DNA of 64,000 nt from Epiperipatus broadwayi (taxonomy: Eukaryota > Onychophora > Udeonychophora > Euonychophora > Peripatidae): NCBI GenBank assembly GCA_028023455.1, contig JAQFVV010012396.1, positions 24,075,330 through 24,139,329 on the forward strand, read 5' to 3'. The notes under the pieces are model-generated. The model was given only the letters and a program-made list of their open reading frames with translations, made no database searches and had not been told where the DNA came from. Below, piece by piece: positions 1 to 13,380 of this stretch. Numbering within the stretch: the first letter of the stretch is position 1; the number at the start of each line of letters is the position of its first letter. A program made the position numbers and the translations under genes.

Positions 1-246
1 ATAAATTATTTAATAGTCTACATAACAGAAAAAAGCTCTAAAACATTTTACACACATGTGCTATATCATCCAATAACATTTATCATAGCATTCCTTGTCT
101 TTTTTACCACTTTTTCTTTAAAGACCTTTTTTTATTATAGTAGTAAATAAAATTTATAATTTTATTTTTCAGGCTCACACATAAACGTATCACATCATTG
201 CTCACACATAAAAGTATTATGTCAGTGGAGTAGAATAACTTTTAAT
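1..246. other. AT-rich non-coding sequence
   Basis: No gene or element recognised. The phrase GCTCACACATAAA occurs twice about 27 bases apart (near 173 and 200), a small direct repeat just outside the inverted-repeat element that follows. Confidence 0.5.
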
Positions 247-761
247 GGTACTTGAGTACTAAACCTGCAACATGGAGCATGTATTAGACCTTTATATGCC
301 TGTTCACATTCATATCAATCCACAACTTGTGATGTGTCCAAAATAATGGGTACACAAATCTTTCTTCTGCAAAAAAACAAAATGTGTACACGGATCTTTT
401 TCCAACAAAAGTCAACAATTTACAAAGTCATTGGGAGGTTGATACAAACGTCAACAGCCACAGTAGGTCTAATACGTGCTCAGTGTTTCAGGACTAAAAA
501 TAAGTGAATAAATATGCACCAAATGAATAATAAATGATTTAAAAATACATTATAAAATGTGATATAGTTTAAATATACACTGAAAACAATTTAAAAATAC
601 GTTATAAAATTCGATATTATAAAACAGTAAATGATTTAGACTTTTAAACGGCTTTTTTTTTAATAACAAAAGTAAAGCAAAAACTCACACATTGATTGTG
701 GGTGTGAAAAAGTTCTATCTCCCATATCCCCCCTGCATTGCAGGTTTAGTACTCAAGTACC
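247..761. mobile_element. MITE-like element with 24-bp terminal inverted repeats
   Basis: The first 24 bases (247-270, starting GGTACTTGAGTACTAAACC) are the exact reverse complement of the last 24 (738-761). The interior has no coding capacity. This is the architecture of a small non-autonomous DNA transposon. The flanks CTTTTAAT and CTCTTTAT are similar 8-mers and could be a worn 8-bp target duplication (hAT-like), but they are not identical. I cannot assign a superfamily. Confidence 0.6.
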
Positions 762-1985
762 CTCTTTATATATATAGTATTTTAACTTTGGAAGGTACAG
801 ATAAGCAAATAAATCGAACTTAATTTGTAACTTAAGTTTTACACAACATGATGGAGATGTCTGCTGTTCAAACACTTACATGATTATCTTTATATTCACT
901 GAACAAATTTTAATTTAGTGAGAATATAGAAGTATTCATTATAATAAGCTATCATATATTAATAAACAAAATAATACCTTGAGTATCTCAATGATAGACA
1001 AAATATTTTTGAACATACCTCTATAAAAAAAAACACCAAGTAAACAAGTACCAGTCTTTGAAGATTTATAAACTGTCACTTGTTTTACTTAAAATGTTGA
1101 AAATAGTTAGACATTCCATAATTTACTAATATTTGATTATATAGGTAACTAAACTACTTAGAAAATTTTTGATACCTAATAATATTTTTAATGTCCTTTC
1201 AAACTTGAATTCCAGACAGGTTGGTGACTAAAATGTACTAACAACTGCAATGTGAGCTTTTTGTTTTACATATATAGGTTAAGAGTACAATGTATGTAAA
1301 ATACAATATTTTGAATTATTTTTCTTTTATATATATAGATATCTAGTATATATTTATATGGAAAAATATGTTATATATATAGAAGAAAAATGCATAGTGT
1401 ACTTATATATATATACTTTATATTTGTATTTATTAGTCTGAAAATTGTAATGACACTTTATCTGTTTGAACATAATATTAATTTGTACTTCTATGTACAA
1501 ATTTGATTTTCTTACAAAAAGTAATAATAGTCATAGGGTGAAAAATGTAGGATAAACTAATTTAACAAAAGCTACAAGCAAGAGATAAACATTTCTTCTA
1601 TTAGATGACTGATGTTCAGGAAATGTGCATGTAATAATAAAAGTGTAAACAACACACTTTATATCTCTAGAAATAAATTAAAAAGTTGAAACTATTTTGA
1701 TAAACTGAATCAAAGTATTCTTGATTCTTATTGCATCTGACAGCGTTTGAAAGTAAAGAACATTGTTAAAATAATTTCTATAGGAAAAAAAAGAGAAAAA
1801 GTAAAGTATATATCAGCAAGTTAAAAGTGTCAACATAAACACTGTCTAATGTACTTATGATATATAGTATATATGTAATAAGTTTTTCATATTCTGCCAT
1901 TCTAAATATTAATGTAAAATAATACTTATAGAGTTCAGAGTTTATATATAAAATTTAAACTCTTATATGATTATTATTTTACATT
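762..1985. other. AT-rich non-coding sequence
   Basis: No gene recognised. It holds short TA-rich tracts (about 1330-1430 and 1860-2000) and poly-A/T runs only. Confidence 0.5.
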
Positions 1986-2260
1986 AAAATATATATAATA
2001 TAGGGAATTTGAATACAGACCTTCAAGCTCCCTTCAGCCATCCACTCTATCTTATACAAACTAATGACCACACACAATGAAAAAATATAATGATCTACAA
2101 TATACATATTTCGTGCTGAACCATCACTCATCAGTTAGTCCAGATCATCATCTCTCACACACATATATAATTTGTATCTGGTTTATATTAAGATAGCAAA
2201 TCTTCACATTTTAATGACCAAACTTCAATTTAGAACTTCCAACCCTTCAACTATCTATAT
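1986..2260 (-). mobile_element. Family B hammerhead repeat, single copy (B1)
   Basis: Read on the minus strand, this matches the arms of the foldbacks at 30.3-31.1 and 63.3-63.7 kb and the copy at 54.4 kb. In order: a segment ending near the TTTAATATAAACC block, the hammerhead (2090-2148), then a segment ending in a weak B-box-like TATTCAAATTCCC (about 2003-2020). Unlike the other large copies it has no inverted partner, so it is a solo arm. It encodes no protein. Confidence 0.65.
2090..2148 (-). ncRNA. Hammerhead ribozyme motif B1, intact core
   Basis: On the minus strand the core is CTGATGA, then a stem II hairpin (GTG...CAC with an A/G mismatch higher up), then GAAA. Stem III is minimal (AU/AU closing AUGU), followed by UA. 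Predicted cleavage lies between minus-strand bases at 2101 and 2100. Stem I pairs TAA with TTG next to the core and ATGATC with GATCAT further out, around an asymmetric internal loop. That is the type I layout known from Penelope-like elements and retrozymes. All nucleotides required for catalysis are present. Activity is inferred, not shown. Confidence 0.75.
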
Positions 2261-2479
2261 CATTGAAAATCTGATGATGGAATGCCCAAATCGCTTGTTA
2301 ATGCTAATTTTATTGTCATACTCATATTGACTTTAAATAACTTTGAACCTTATGTATAGAACACATAAAAGAGGGATGGTTAAAGTTTAAGATTATTTGT
2401 TAATTCTAATGGACATTATAAAATTTTGGTGAGAATTTAATAAAAAGTATAACCACCTAATTATTTTGCAATAAGTGTG

Positions 2480-2640
2480 TATACTGAAGGTCTTGCCTCT
2501 AGATAGACAAACAGATAAATGGATGGGTGGACAGATGGATAACAATAAAATTATACTATGGGTAGAGAGACAAGATTGATAGTAAAATAAATAAGTAGGC
2601 AGGTAGACATATATACACAAATTGACATACAAATAAATAT
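2480..2640. repeat. Degenerate GATA/GATG tetranucleotide tract
   Basis: Irregular runs such as AGATAGACAAACAGATAAATGG and later TAGGCAGGTAGACA are a worn tetranucleotide microsatellite. It gives an open minus-strand frame rich in I, Y, L and S that I do not regard as a gene. Confidence 0.5.
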
Positions 2641-2854
2641 GTTACAATAAAAAATTAAACAATCTAAAATCTTCTCCAGTAGCAATTAGTTAGCTTTTGA
2701 ATATTCACCACAATGATCACTATCTTATACTAGCACATAATTGTTTATAAACAAAGCAAAACTCTCCATAGAGTATTGCTATCCTGTGCCAACCAGAGTA
2801 ATCAATGAATGCCATAAGGCTTGTGCATAAAATCCCTATCTAATGCCTAATCAT

Positions 2855-2910
2855 CAAATATCTCCAGACTAGTTTCTGGCTTGTGGCCATTGTCAGTGAA
2901 GATCATTGGA
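2855..2910 (-). ncRNA. Hammerhead motif A1-left, core mutated
   Basis: Minus-strand core reads CTGACAA instead of CTGANGA, so the conserved G at position 8 is A. Stem II (TGGC/GCCA), GAAA and the AGTC cleavage site near 2867 are retained. Loss of G8, the general base in the known mechanism, predicts little or no cleavage. Confidence 0.7.
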
Positions 2911-3355
2911 TCTGAGAGCACTGCACCTAGATCTTAGGATCTAATGCAACCCTCCAGCACCCACCTTTTATCTCTACTTAACTACAGAACTATGAGAATG
3001 AAACTAAAAACACAAAAAATATTTTCAATCTAAGCTCAATAGCTTATATAGTCATATGGGTCTGAACACAGTTCAGCACCCATACATTTTGGTGTTTTTG
3101 GCTCTTTAACAACTATAGCCACCACTATCCTATTAGGCAGGATTGGTGTTAAACCATTAAGCATCAGATGATCACTATCAAGATAGTGCTGAACTGAGTT
3201 CAGACCCATATGACTATATAAGCTATTGAGCTTAGGTTGAAAATATTTTTTGTGTTTTTAATTTCATTCTCATAGTTTTGTAGTTAAGTAGAGATAAAAG
3301 GTGGGTGCTGGAGAGTTGCATTAGATCCTAAGATCTAGGTGCAGTGCTCTCAGAT

Positions 3356-3410
3356 CCAAAGCTCCTCACTGACGATGGCCACAAGCCAGAAACTAGTCTG
3401 GGAATATTGG
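3356..3410 (+). ncRNA. Hammerhead ribozyme motif A1-right, core intact
   Basis: Core CTGACGA (3369-3375; position 7 is free to vary), stem II TGGC-CACAA-GCCA, then GAAA. Stem III is tiny (AC/GU closing UA) and the site is GUC, with cleavage predicted after 3398. Stem I pairs CTCA with TGGG beside the core (one G-U) and CCAA with TTGG outside. This is a complete type I hammerhead with a very short stem III. Such variants are known to work best as dimers. Confidence 0.75.
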
Positions 3411-3512
3411 ATGAGTAGGCATTAGATAGGGATTTTATGCACAAGCCTTTTGGCATTCATTGATTACTCTGGTTGGCACAAGGTGGCAATACTGTAAGGA
3501 GAGTTTTGCTTT

Positions 3513-4539
3513 TGAATATTGTCTTTCTCCTTCACTTTTTTTCAACACTGTAAAGGTATAAATGGTATATATTTAGTCTAAGATTAATTTATTAACTGTT
3601 TTTTTATATATATTTTGTAAATATTTCATTTTTTCACTTATTTATTACAATTTTTTTTACTAGATGCATCTATAAATTATTTCTAAATATATAGTTTTAT
3701 GACTATTTTTTGTTTGTTATCAAATTCTTGAATTTCATTATTGATTTATTTTTGGTACTTTATTTAATATTCAAGTTCTTTAATTAAGATTTTAATTTAA
3801 ATATGCTGAATTTTGATTTTTAAAGTTTTTATCTAGAAGTAAATTTATCCAAGATGAAATGATTAAAGAGATTCCTTTTATAGACATAATGCTTTTTTAA
3901 TAATTAATTTTACTTTTTTCTTTTTTGCAATATAAATATAGTAGTCTTCAATATTTTATTATATTATCATTCATTAAATTTTACAATTAAAATAACCCAT
4001 ATCTATCAATATTTTTTATATCATTATTATCATTATAATTTATCTGCTAAGAAACAGTACTAACATATTTAACATTATTATGTTCTTCGAGTTTTTTATA
4101 TTTTCTGCTCATTAAGAAAAATAAGGGATGAAACACAACCTTGCCACTTAAAATATTAACTACTTATTTAATGTTCATAGTTTTTTGCTTCCTTATTATC
4201 ATTTATTTTTATTCTTTTTTATTTATATCACTTCCTATTACTCCCAATAAATCTTAAACCTATTTTTTAAATTATTTTACCTAAGACATTGAAAATGTAT
4301 TTTTTATAATAATTTATTTATTTAATTTCCATTTTTTTATATTAAATAATTCTATTAAAAGCACTTTTTTGTCTCCCTATTTATAATCACTTAGGTCCAT
4401 GTAGCATATAAAATTATTCTCCAAACTAATAATTTGAACCCTTGTTGATAAATGCTCTTATTTAAATTATACCATCTGTTTGTTCATTTGTATATTTGTT
4501 TGTAAACTATTGTAATCCCTTTAATTATTTAAATAAGAA
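3513..4539. other. AT-rich non-coding sequence
   Basis: Very A+T-rich, full of poly-T runs and short TTATTA tracts. No coding, RNA or repeat-family signal seen. Confidence 0.5.
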
Positions 4540-5040
4540 TAAAATTTTAAAATGGTGGTTAACAAAATGATTCAAATTCTTTACATAACAAAGAAATATC
4601 ATACAAAGCAATGTGGGACTATAATATTTTAGATAGGTAACCAAGTTTTTTAGATCTGGATCAGTGAGTGGATTAATTTTGAATATTTTGATATTAAATT
4701 TGCAATTCATTTGTAGAACTTTAATACAGTGTAAATAAGGATTATGAGAGAGCAATATAGAGATTATTTTTTTGCTTTCTATTGAAAGTTATAATATTTT
4801 AAAATCAAAGTTTAATAGAATTAAATTCAATATAATTTATTGAAATTTTGTAGCTATTTTTTAAAAACCACTACTAAAGTGACAGAGCACTATAATATTA
4901 TAGATATGTGACCTAGTTTTTTAATATAAAACAGTGGTTCAGAAGATTTTGAATATTTTGATATCAAATTAAAAAATTGTTTTTAGAACTTCAATATGTT
5001 TTATATAATGCATATGATTTTTTTAGTTTCAATTGTAATC
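4540..5040 (+). repeat. Diverged direct duplication, period about 270 bp
   Basis: The block around 4616 (GGACTATAATATTTTAGATA, then AGTTTTTTAGATCTGGATCAG, then GAATATTTTGATATTAAATT) recurs in weaker form from about 4886. The order and spacing are conserved with many substitutions. This is an old tandem duplication without coding potential. Confidence 0.5.
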
Positions 5041-5201
5041 TTCCTTTAAATTAGAATACGAAAATTAGTTTACAATATAATTTTGTTAAGCATTTATTTA
5101 AAAAAAAAATTCCCAAATAAAAAGTAAAAATGGCAAACACTTTTCAACAGTAAACCAAGTCATTTAATGCTTTATTTTATATATATAAAATTATATACAC
5201 T

Positions 5202-5203
<2 letters not shown>

Positions 5204-5288
<85 letters not shown>
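5204..5288. repeat. (TA)n microsatellite
   Basis: About 85 bases of alternating TA with a single C interruption near 5237. It can form cruciform or hairpin structures. Confidence 0.95.
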
Positions 5289-5291
<3 letters not shown>

Positions 5292-8200
5292 ATTATACAT
5301 ACTAATTTATTTCAGAAATATCTAGTATATTGTACAGGATACCCTACATGATGATGAATGGATCTAGCATAAAATAAATTACTTGCCTCTGACACAAACT
5401 CAGCTTAGAGTATGATACTTATAAGTATTAAACAATTAATAGATAGACATAGTAAACAAATGTCAGCCAAATTAATTTACTAAATATAATAACGTGTATT
5501 ACAATTAAATGAAAATTTTAAAAATCATAAAATTAATTTTATTGCATCTATGGATATCTTAAAGAGTAATTTATTACTGACAGCTTTGGCAGTTAATTTT
5601 ATTTCCCTATTTAATTACTTTAATTGTATTAAATAATGTCTAGCAGCAGTTCTTCTGAAATAAGATAGGTTATCAGTGTGTGAATAACTTTCACTAAAAA
5701 TTAAAAAAAAAAAATTCAGCTTATCTCATTGAATGCTTATACATACATGCACTTATAAAGACTCATGTTTATGACAATATAATACCACCTAATGAATATA
5801 CATAAAATAAAAAACCAATTCAACATAAGAGAGACATGAGTAGCTAATTTTATGGTTATCGTGCAAAAATAACAAGCTTGTCAACTCAGCCATGGGAACC
5901 CAATTTAAATAAAATGAGTTTGATAGAAACATCATGGTCAAAGGCTCTGAAAAATTCACCAAAATATAGTGATAATATTACATAAAGCAGGCATATTAGC
6001 TATGCCAAATCTAAGCTTTGACAAAGTGAATAGACTGTGCTTAAGCTTGTGGACTACCTGGGTGACCAGAGGAAATATAATAATATTGATGATTTAGACA
6101 GATAGTTAATTATATGTTTATATTTGTTTTTTAAAAATTAGTTCATAATCTTACCAACCCAGACTTAATAATATTAACATACTGTAGAAAAAAATACATT
6201 TTCTGAACAATATTGTATTGCTAGCTAGTTAACTGTAAAATGAATATCTAAAAAAGGTCTTATTGAAGCAGGAATGGATTCTAGATTTTGTGCATAAAAA
6301 GATAAACCACTACTAAGAAAATTTTTTGGCTTCTTTAAATTAGAAACTACTATATAAAACTCATTACATGCATTTATGAAATGCCTTGATTCACTATTAT
6401 AATAAAATGTAAAAAGCATCTGGAAAAGATAGTCTATCCTAAAATTCTTTTTGGAAAAAAAAAATTAATGTATATATAAAAGAAATAAAGTTTCACGATT
6501 TTTGGAATTGAAGAAAATTGAGGAGTAATATTTGTGAATATTTTTGAGGTTTCTAGAATTGTTAAAAATTGTGTTTTATTTATGACATTTTTGGGAGGCT
6601 AGTTGTTGTGTGTTTCTGTATATTATCTCACAAAGGAGTTATGCCATTTATATCATAATAGCACCAAATGAAAATTCCTCATATTGTCATACCTTGCTAG
6701 ATGTATCTTTTCTAGCATTTTAAAATTTATTTAAATCAGATATGTACCTCATAACATACTTTGGAACTATTCAGCTCATGATTATGAGATTTATTGCCAG
6801 CAGAATTTGATCTGTTTTTTGATTGTAATCTGAGAAATGGAAGCAGAGATCAGACCTTCACTACCTTTATTGGAATAGTAAAGGTAATAAAATTGTAATT
6901 TCTTTACTCAGATGAAACAGAATTAAGGTTATTAGTGAAACTTGCATAATAAATAACATTATAAAGGCACTAAAAAAACAAAAACATTAGTATGTACATC
7001 ACTTTTCAAAATAAAAATATGGCGACTTTGTGGATATATAAAATATAAATAACTAATGAGAGATTGAGGAATCATTTGCCAATAAAAATATGTTATTGTA
7101 GAATGGTAATGGACGTAATTGATAATGAAATAAGCATTGAAAATGATACATAATCTAAAACTCCATTTTTGAGCTATATATATATATAATTATTTCCTTA
7201 TGTTAATCTGCTATTCAAAGTGTTTCTCATTTAAATGCATTTTAGTTGTTCTATAGTATTTTATTTCTCAGGCCGTTAAGTGATATTTGATAAACGATGG
7301 AGTTTTATTTCTTTCTGGCACCTTATTTCTTTCCACCGTGAAATCGATCTGCTGTAAAAATGGCATGTTTTAATATTTTTGCTTTAATATACTCTAAAAC
7401 TTGTACCATAAAATTAGTTTTTTTTGCTTTTACTATGTGTACGCTATTTTGATTTGATTATAAACGAACGATATAGGAAAAAATTCTCGGGTGGTAATAT
7501 ATTAATAATATCATTTTGTTAAAATATAAGCCACCAACTATATATTTGAAAAACAACTATTATCATCCAATCTTATTTACATGATAGAACGTATGTTGTG
7601 CATTGTTTAGTTGTGTGTGCGTAGATGCCATAACTTAATAATTATTTACACATACACAGACATATACTTTTATAAAAATAACTTGCAAATTGTTTTATAA
7701 TCTTTTTTTTTCAATTCTAAAGATATATAGATATTAATCTTACGTATGAAATATCTAGATAAAATAACATCAATAATAGAAGCTTTAAATTAACGAGAAA
7801 CAAGAGTTTTTATTTTGACTCAAAATATATCAAGTAAAATGATTAATGAATGAGTCCTTCAAATTAAAAACGCAAGCATTGCGAATGATTAGGTGAGTGG
7901 CTTCAGGATAAAACTAAGCTTAGTCATCATGATTCCTAAGACTTCTTTATCGGTGTAGTCTTGTACAGTTCTTTTAATTGATATAACTTAGTTCCCTGGC
8001 CCTTATAAGAGTTCACTACTTCACAATGCTCCTGATGTCTCACTGAATTCATTAAAAAATCAATAGAGAGTTTCTAGGTAATCCTAATAAGGAATGGAGA
8101 CCTTGTTTAGATCAACAAGTAAAGATATCCTCTTAAATATATAAACTTTAAAAATGAGCAAAGGTTATATTTTTCAAATAATGTAAGTAAAGAAAGACAA

Positions 8201-8509
8201 ATTAAAAAAACACAAAAATGTCTGTGTTGCTATTGCTTTGAGAATTTTATCTTGTTGTAAACAAGGTTTATTAAAAAAAATAATGATTGTACTTTTATAT
8301 TCACAAACTTCTAATTTTACACCGCACTTTCTTCTATCCATTAAATACAAGCGCATTAAATTCCAAGTCAATGAATTATTAATGGAAAAAAATGAAATAG
8401 ATTTTTAAAAAACGAATGCTTATCATTTCTAAAATTATATAAGTTGTGCTTGCTGTTATACAATTATATACTTCTCTAGCCATATAGTTATCCACTTAAT
8501 TACATATGT
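5289..8509. other. AT-rich non-coding sequence
   Basis: No gene accepted. A slightly more complex patch at 5880-6070 contains, on the plus strand, a broken frame with LSFDKVN that vaguely recalls a reverse transcriptase domain A, but it is too short and too decayed to call. The rest is AT-rich filler. Confidence 0.45.
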
Positions 8510-8760
8510 GCTTAATAACCAATTTATATACGTGACTTCTATATTTTCTTTCATCTAATAATTTTATAATCGAGTTACACAATCTCCTAATAAAGTATAT
8601 AAAATGTCCATCTTTTTATCTATCCATTTACCAATCTACTTTTCATAAATCAGTTTATACACCTAAATTACTTACCCACCTATATGGTTGCATAGTTAAT
8701 TAATTATCAATCTAGCTACCTTTTCTGTATATGTATTTACAAATTATAGGATGAAAATAC
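8510..8760. repeat. Degenerate pyrimidine-rich tetranucleotide tract
   Basis: Scattered ATCT, ATCC and CTAC units (for example TCTTTTTATCTATCCATTTA at about 8611) suggest a decayed (ATCT)n array like the long one at 35.8 kb. Confidence 0.4.
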
Positions 8761-11700
8761 TATAGTTATGAAAATTAACTTATAAGTTTTTTTTTTTTTG
8801 TTTTTATATGAAGTGATATTTTGAATAATTATAATATTTATCATATATATATAAACATATATAAGCTGTCAAATAACTTATTTTAAAGTATAAAAAAAAT
8901 CCCCATATGTGTTTATGAAGAAATAATATAAGAAAAGACATTACTTACTAGACTCACAAATTGACAGAAAATACAAGTTTGGGGGGATAATTATTTTTGT
9001 TTTATGTTCTAATTAAGATTAATTTGATAGACATTTACCAAGTAATAGTGTGTTGTTATTTGAGATGACTGCATTCTTGATACTTGAAAAAAATTCTTAT
9101 CCTCATTAAAAAAATTTTCAGAATAGATTTAAAACCAGATTATGGGAACAACAGTGAGGTTCACTAAATAAATTAATATGGATTACTGATACTACATGAC
9201 AAAAAATAATTCACAACAAAAATATCAAATTTTATCTTCTAAATTAATATTTTAAAATATTCTCCAATCAATGTTGATAATGCAAAGTAAAACAATCCAA
9301 TAAGAATTCTTCATTTAATTGAACATAATTAACAACATTGTTTCCTAAGTGACCATTTATATCGATTAAACTATACTCAATCCATATATATAATAACATG
9401 GTAAGCAAAACTATGAGAAATTGAATAAGAACCAATAAAATCAACATGAAAATGCCCAGTATGAAAGATGATAATGTTGTTAAAGTGCATTTTAACTAGA
9501 TTTTAACTTCTATGTGGCTTTATTGGTACAAGAATTAAAGTTTTAATCACTAATTGGTCTACACCATATAGTTTTCACTCACAAAATTATTGAGAAAACC
9601 ATAAATTCATTTACAATCTAATTTTGAATGATATTTATTTCTATTTAAATGACATTTGTAATATACAATCTGCAAGAAATTAAAAATCAATCTTTATGCT
9701 ATTAAAAATTGTTAAATACTATTCAAACATAATGTTTAATATAGTTTACATTAAAATACAGAAAATTGTAAAATCTTAATTGCTTCAAAAATTAAGATGG
9801 TAGAAGAGTGTCAATCAGTAGAGAGAATTATACATCAAAATGATTATCATTAAAACTGTAATGAAGGATTAATCTCTAAAATAATTTAATAAGATACAAT
9901 TACTGTTCATGAAAATAAAATCATAATGGATGTTTTAAAATGATGTTTAAAGAATAATTGTATTAAACTATGAAATGAATTTACTATCTTAATTGTCAAA
10001 CTTGATGGAACTAGATTTTTTTTTCTTTTGCATTAACATGAATAAATGAGTACATAAACAAAATCTAGACAATTCCAAAGCAACAAAATACCATGCTTGT
10101 AGATATAAAAATAGGAAAGCCAAAAAAAAAAAAGGTGACTGTTTATAAAATATGATGGAAGAACATCATTCATTTAGAAGTAGTGGAATTTATTTAATAT
10201 TATTTATTGTTCAGAAATAACTGGAATGTTTTTTTTTCATTTTGAATGTTAGATTTTGCTCAAATGCACATGCTATTAAAAATGTAAAATATTATGGTAA
10301 CTTGTTTTACTTTTGCAATTACAATAAACATGAAATTAATATAAACTGCAGAGTGTTAAACAAATTATTTTAAAAAAATAAATATATGAATAAAGAATTT
10401 GAATAATAGAAGATAATGAATAAAGCTAATTATCTGATGCTATAATAGAAATTTATTTTTAGAAATGATAAAAAGAATAAATTTCAACATTCTCATGTAC
10501 AATTTGATTTAAATAATTTGTCCTCAGATATCTATTTTTTCTCTCATATTAAGCATTTCATTATTTAATTTTGATCCTACATGTGTTCTCTGCAAGATGT
10601 TCCAAGAAGATATATTTCATTTATTCCAATCATATGCATATTTTATACAATTTGGACTACCTGCTGTTTTTAAATAGTGAGTAAATCTTTAACAATACTG
10701 CAATAACTATGTTGTGCTTTTTTTATTTGATTATAAAGAAATATAATATACTAAAAAATAAATTTAGTTTAATACACATATGTACATTCTCTTTAATTTT
10801 TGCCTAAAAAAATTCTGAATTACATCAGAGCATTTACACATATTAATTAGTTTTGTGCCTCTTATGTTTATGTGTATCTCAATCTCATTTCTTTTTTTTA
10901 TTAATTTTGTATTTTGTATAATGTTTTTTTGCTTACAAAAGCTTGGCTCTAATTTATACTTTTACATATGCTTTGTTATGTAAAGACTTTCCACTTCAGT
11001 CATCACTACTTATTTAAATTTCTGTAAATTCTGGATGTTTTAACCATTCAGAAGTAACAGCTAATAATAAAGATATAATGTTTTTCTTATATATTTATGT
11101 GTATATTAAGTGCATGGTTCAAATTCATTATGAGATGTGCATTTGCATGTGACTAATATTAAATTATAATGTTTAATTCCTCAGTTTAGTTGTATGTTTT
11201 CTAAGAATGTAATGTATTCAATAGTAACTTCTATTTGTGGAAAACCATGACTTCAATGTGATTATTGGGATAGTTATGAAAATAATTTTTAGTTTTTAAA
11301 TGAAAACAAATTTTAAAAATCATGGATTTTATTATATAAATATAGTAAATGCAAATTTGCAGTATTTTTTTCTTTTGTTTTTTACACTTAATCACATATT
11401 AGTAATGAATATTATTTGGATATAGGCAGTCATTGTTACCTTTTTTTTTAACCACACCTGTTATATTTTTATATTTCTTTGTTTAATCATTTTTAGAAGG
11501 TAACTTAAAATAAATAACATATAAAAATAATAGCAAATTTTTAATGTTTTAAATTTTTTTTTTTCATTTTGGAAGATATTAATAACGAATGTATCTTTCA
11601 AATATATACAAACTCCCTACCAGTTTTTTTTTTTTTTACTGTGATTTTTGTAGAGCTAAATTTTAAAAAAGCATTTTAATCTTTTTTACTAAAATGAATA

Positions 11701-13380
11701 TCAAACTCTGTGTTTTAAATAGTTATGTTTCTAATAATCAACAATTATTTTACATTTATCAGATGATATTTTAAAGTACATAATATTACTTTTTTTTTCC
11801 AGTGTGATGAAATTATCTAGAACACTCTTTATATTAATTAATTTAGATGATGAATTTTCATTTTTTTAAAAAGAAAACGTTAACTGTATCTTGAGAAAGT
11901 GTTTTAATGGGATAAATTTTTAATGAGAAAAAATACAATCTGTTTGAAATTCTATTACAAATATCTGATTCAGAGAAAATAGTAATATTTTGTTATAGAA
12001 AATTATATTTTTATATTAATGTAGCAGCACAAATACTTTTAACTAAGTCCAGAACTTGCCATAATTTTTTATGATATTTTACTATTTTAAAATTCATTTA
12101 TTTTGAATGTCGACTTAATGAACAATAGATTAAATTGAAAGCAACTTATATCATTAAAAATCTAAAGAAAACAATCATTAATTACCAGAATAGTAAAATA
12201 ATAGTAAGTCTAATTGATGAATGTGATGTGTCATCTATCATAAAATAGAAGGTGTTGCATAGTGAATCTTTCTCATTTTATTTATTTTTTATTAGATTTT
12301 ATTATACTCTGTAATAAAATAAAAAAGTATAGCTAGTGTTCCAAAAATACCAAAAAAAAAAAGAAATCCCATTATACTATGTTAATAATAAATAAAAAAT
12401 GGTTTTATGTTTTAAAAATAAAGTAATTCTTGGTAGAAATGTTTTAATATCTACCATGATGTATTGAAATTGAATCTCAATAATAATAATAACAAGAACA
12501 ATATAATAATAATTGATTTTATTGAATGTACATATCAATAGCACGTTGTTAATTGTAGATTGTACATATATTGTACCAGAAATCAGACAGCAGTATAGAG
12601 ACATGAGACTCAAATTAGGACTGTTGAGGATGAATCCCTGAATGAAATATAAGAATTAAAAGTAATACATAATTATATAAAACCTTTTTTATATTTAAAA
12701 ACTAACCAAAATAAAGATTCAAACTCTGGATAGAATAAAAGATACTTTAATTTAATATTATATAAAAACAAATTATTCTAAATGTACATTATTTATGTAG
12801 TTCACACTAGAATAGTTTCATTATGCTTACATCTGTGATTATTATGGGATGTCATGCTAATACCTATATAGTGTGTTTATTTATATGCAAATGTTTGAAA
12901 AAAAAAGTTACATAATAAGTTTAAGAAGAGAAATGCTATTTTAACAGATGATTAAATAATGACCTAGAAAAGGAATTTACGAGACACTTTAATGTTTGAA
13001 TAAATTAACATCATGTATTTAACAAACTGTGATCGATGCCACTCCGATCACACAAGAAATCTACATGTATGTAACTATAATGCCAGGTAAATTGGTCTCT
13101 AACATCCATTACATTTATTAATTATTGAATAACAAAGTTATAAAAGTGATTTTGAATACCTGAATATTTTCATATTCAATATGACAAATGTTATATTTCA
13201 ATTCTTGAATTATAAAATAAAATATGGAGAAATCATTTGCACATGTGGGAGTGACTTGTTTAAGAGAAATAGCTTAATGCAACCTTTTTGTGACATTCTA
13301 CATATAAATATAATAATAAATAACAAAAAATAGTTTAGTTATATCACAGTGTTACAGCTTACCGATTAGTCTTAGGCATG
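8761..13380. other. Long AT-rich non-coding stretch
   Basis: More than 4.5 kb of low-complexity AT-rich DNA with no reading frame, RNA gene or repeat family I can support on either strand. Poly-T tracts (11556-11565, 11625-11637) and small TAA-type runs near 12480 are the only structures. Confidence 0.5.

Larger units (their letters stand above)
2700..3512. mobile_element. Family A hammerhead foldback element (A1)
   Basis: Two long arms, about 2753-3079 and 3186-3512, are near-perfect reverse complements around a spacer of about 105 bases. Each arm runs from AGTTTTGC at the outside through a hammerhead to the motif CTGAACTGAGTTCAG near the centre. The segment ATGATCACTATC occurs both before the left arm (2713) and in the central spacer (3168), 455 bases apart, so the left half holds slightly more than one copy of a unit of about 455 bp. 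No protein is encoded. Related copies lie at 19.3, 43.1, 56.1 and 58.8 kb. Confidence 0.75.

Noticed and set aside
2260-2300. Another hammerhead core (CTGATGATGG at 2270)
   Set aside because: No GAAA follows at stem II distance and no stem I pairing is present.
5880-6070. Possible reverse transcriptase domain A (LSFDKVN)
   Set aside because: Only seven residues resemble the motif; neighbouring domains B and C are absent and stops are dense.
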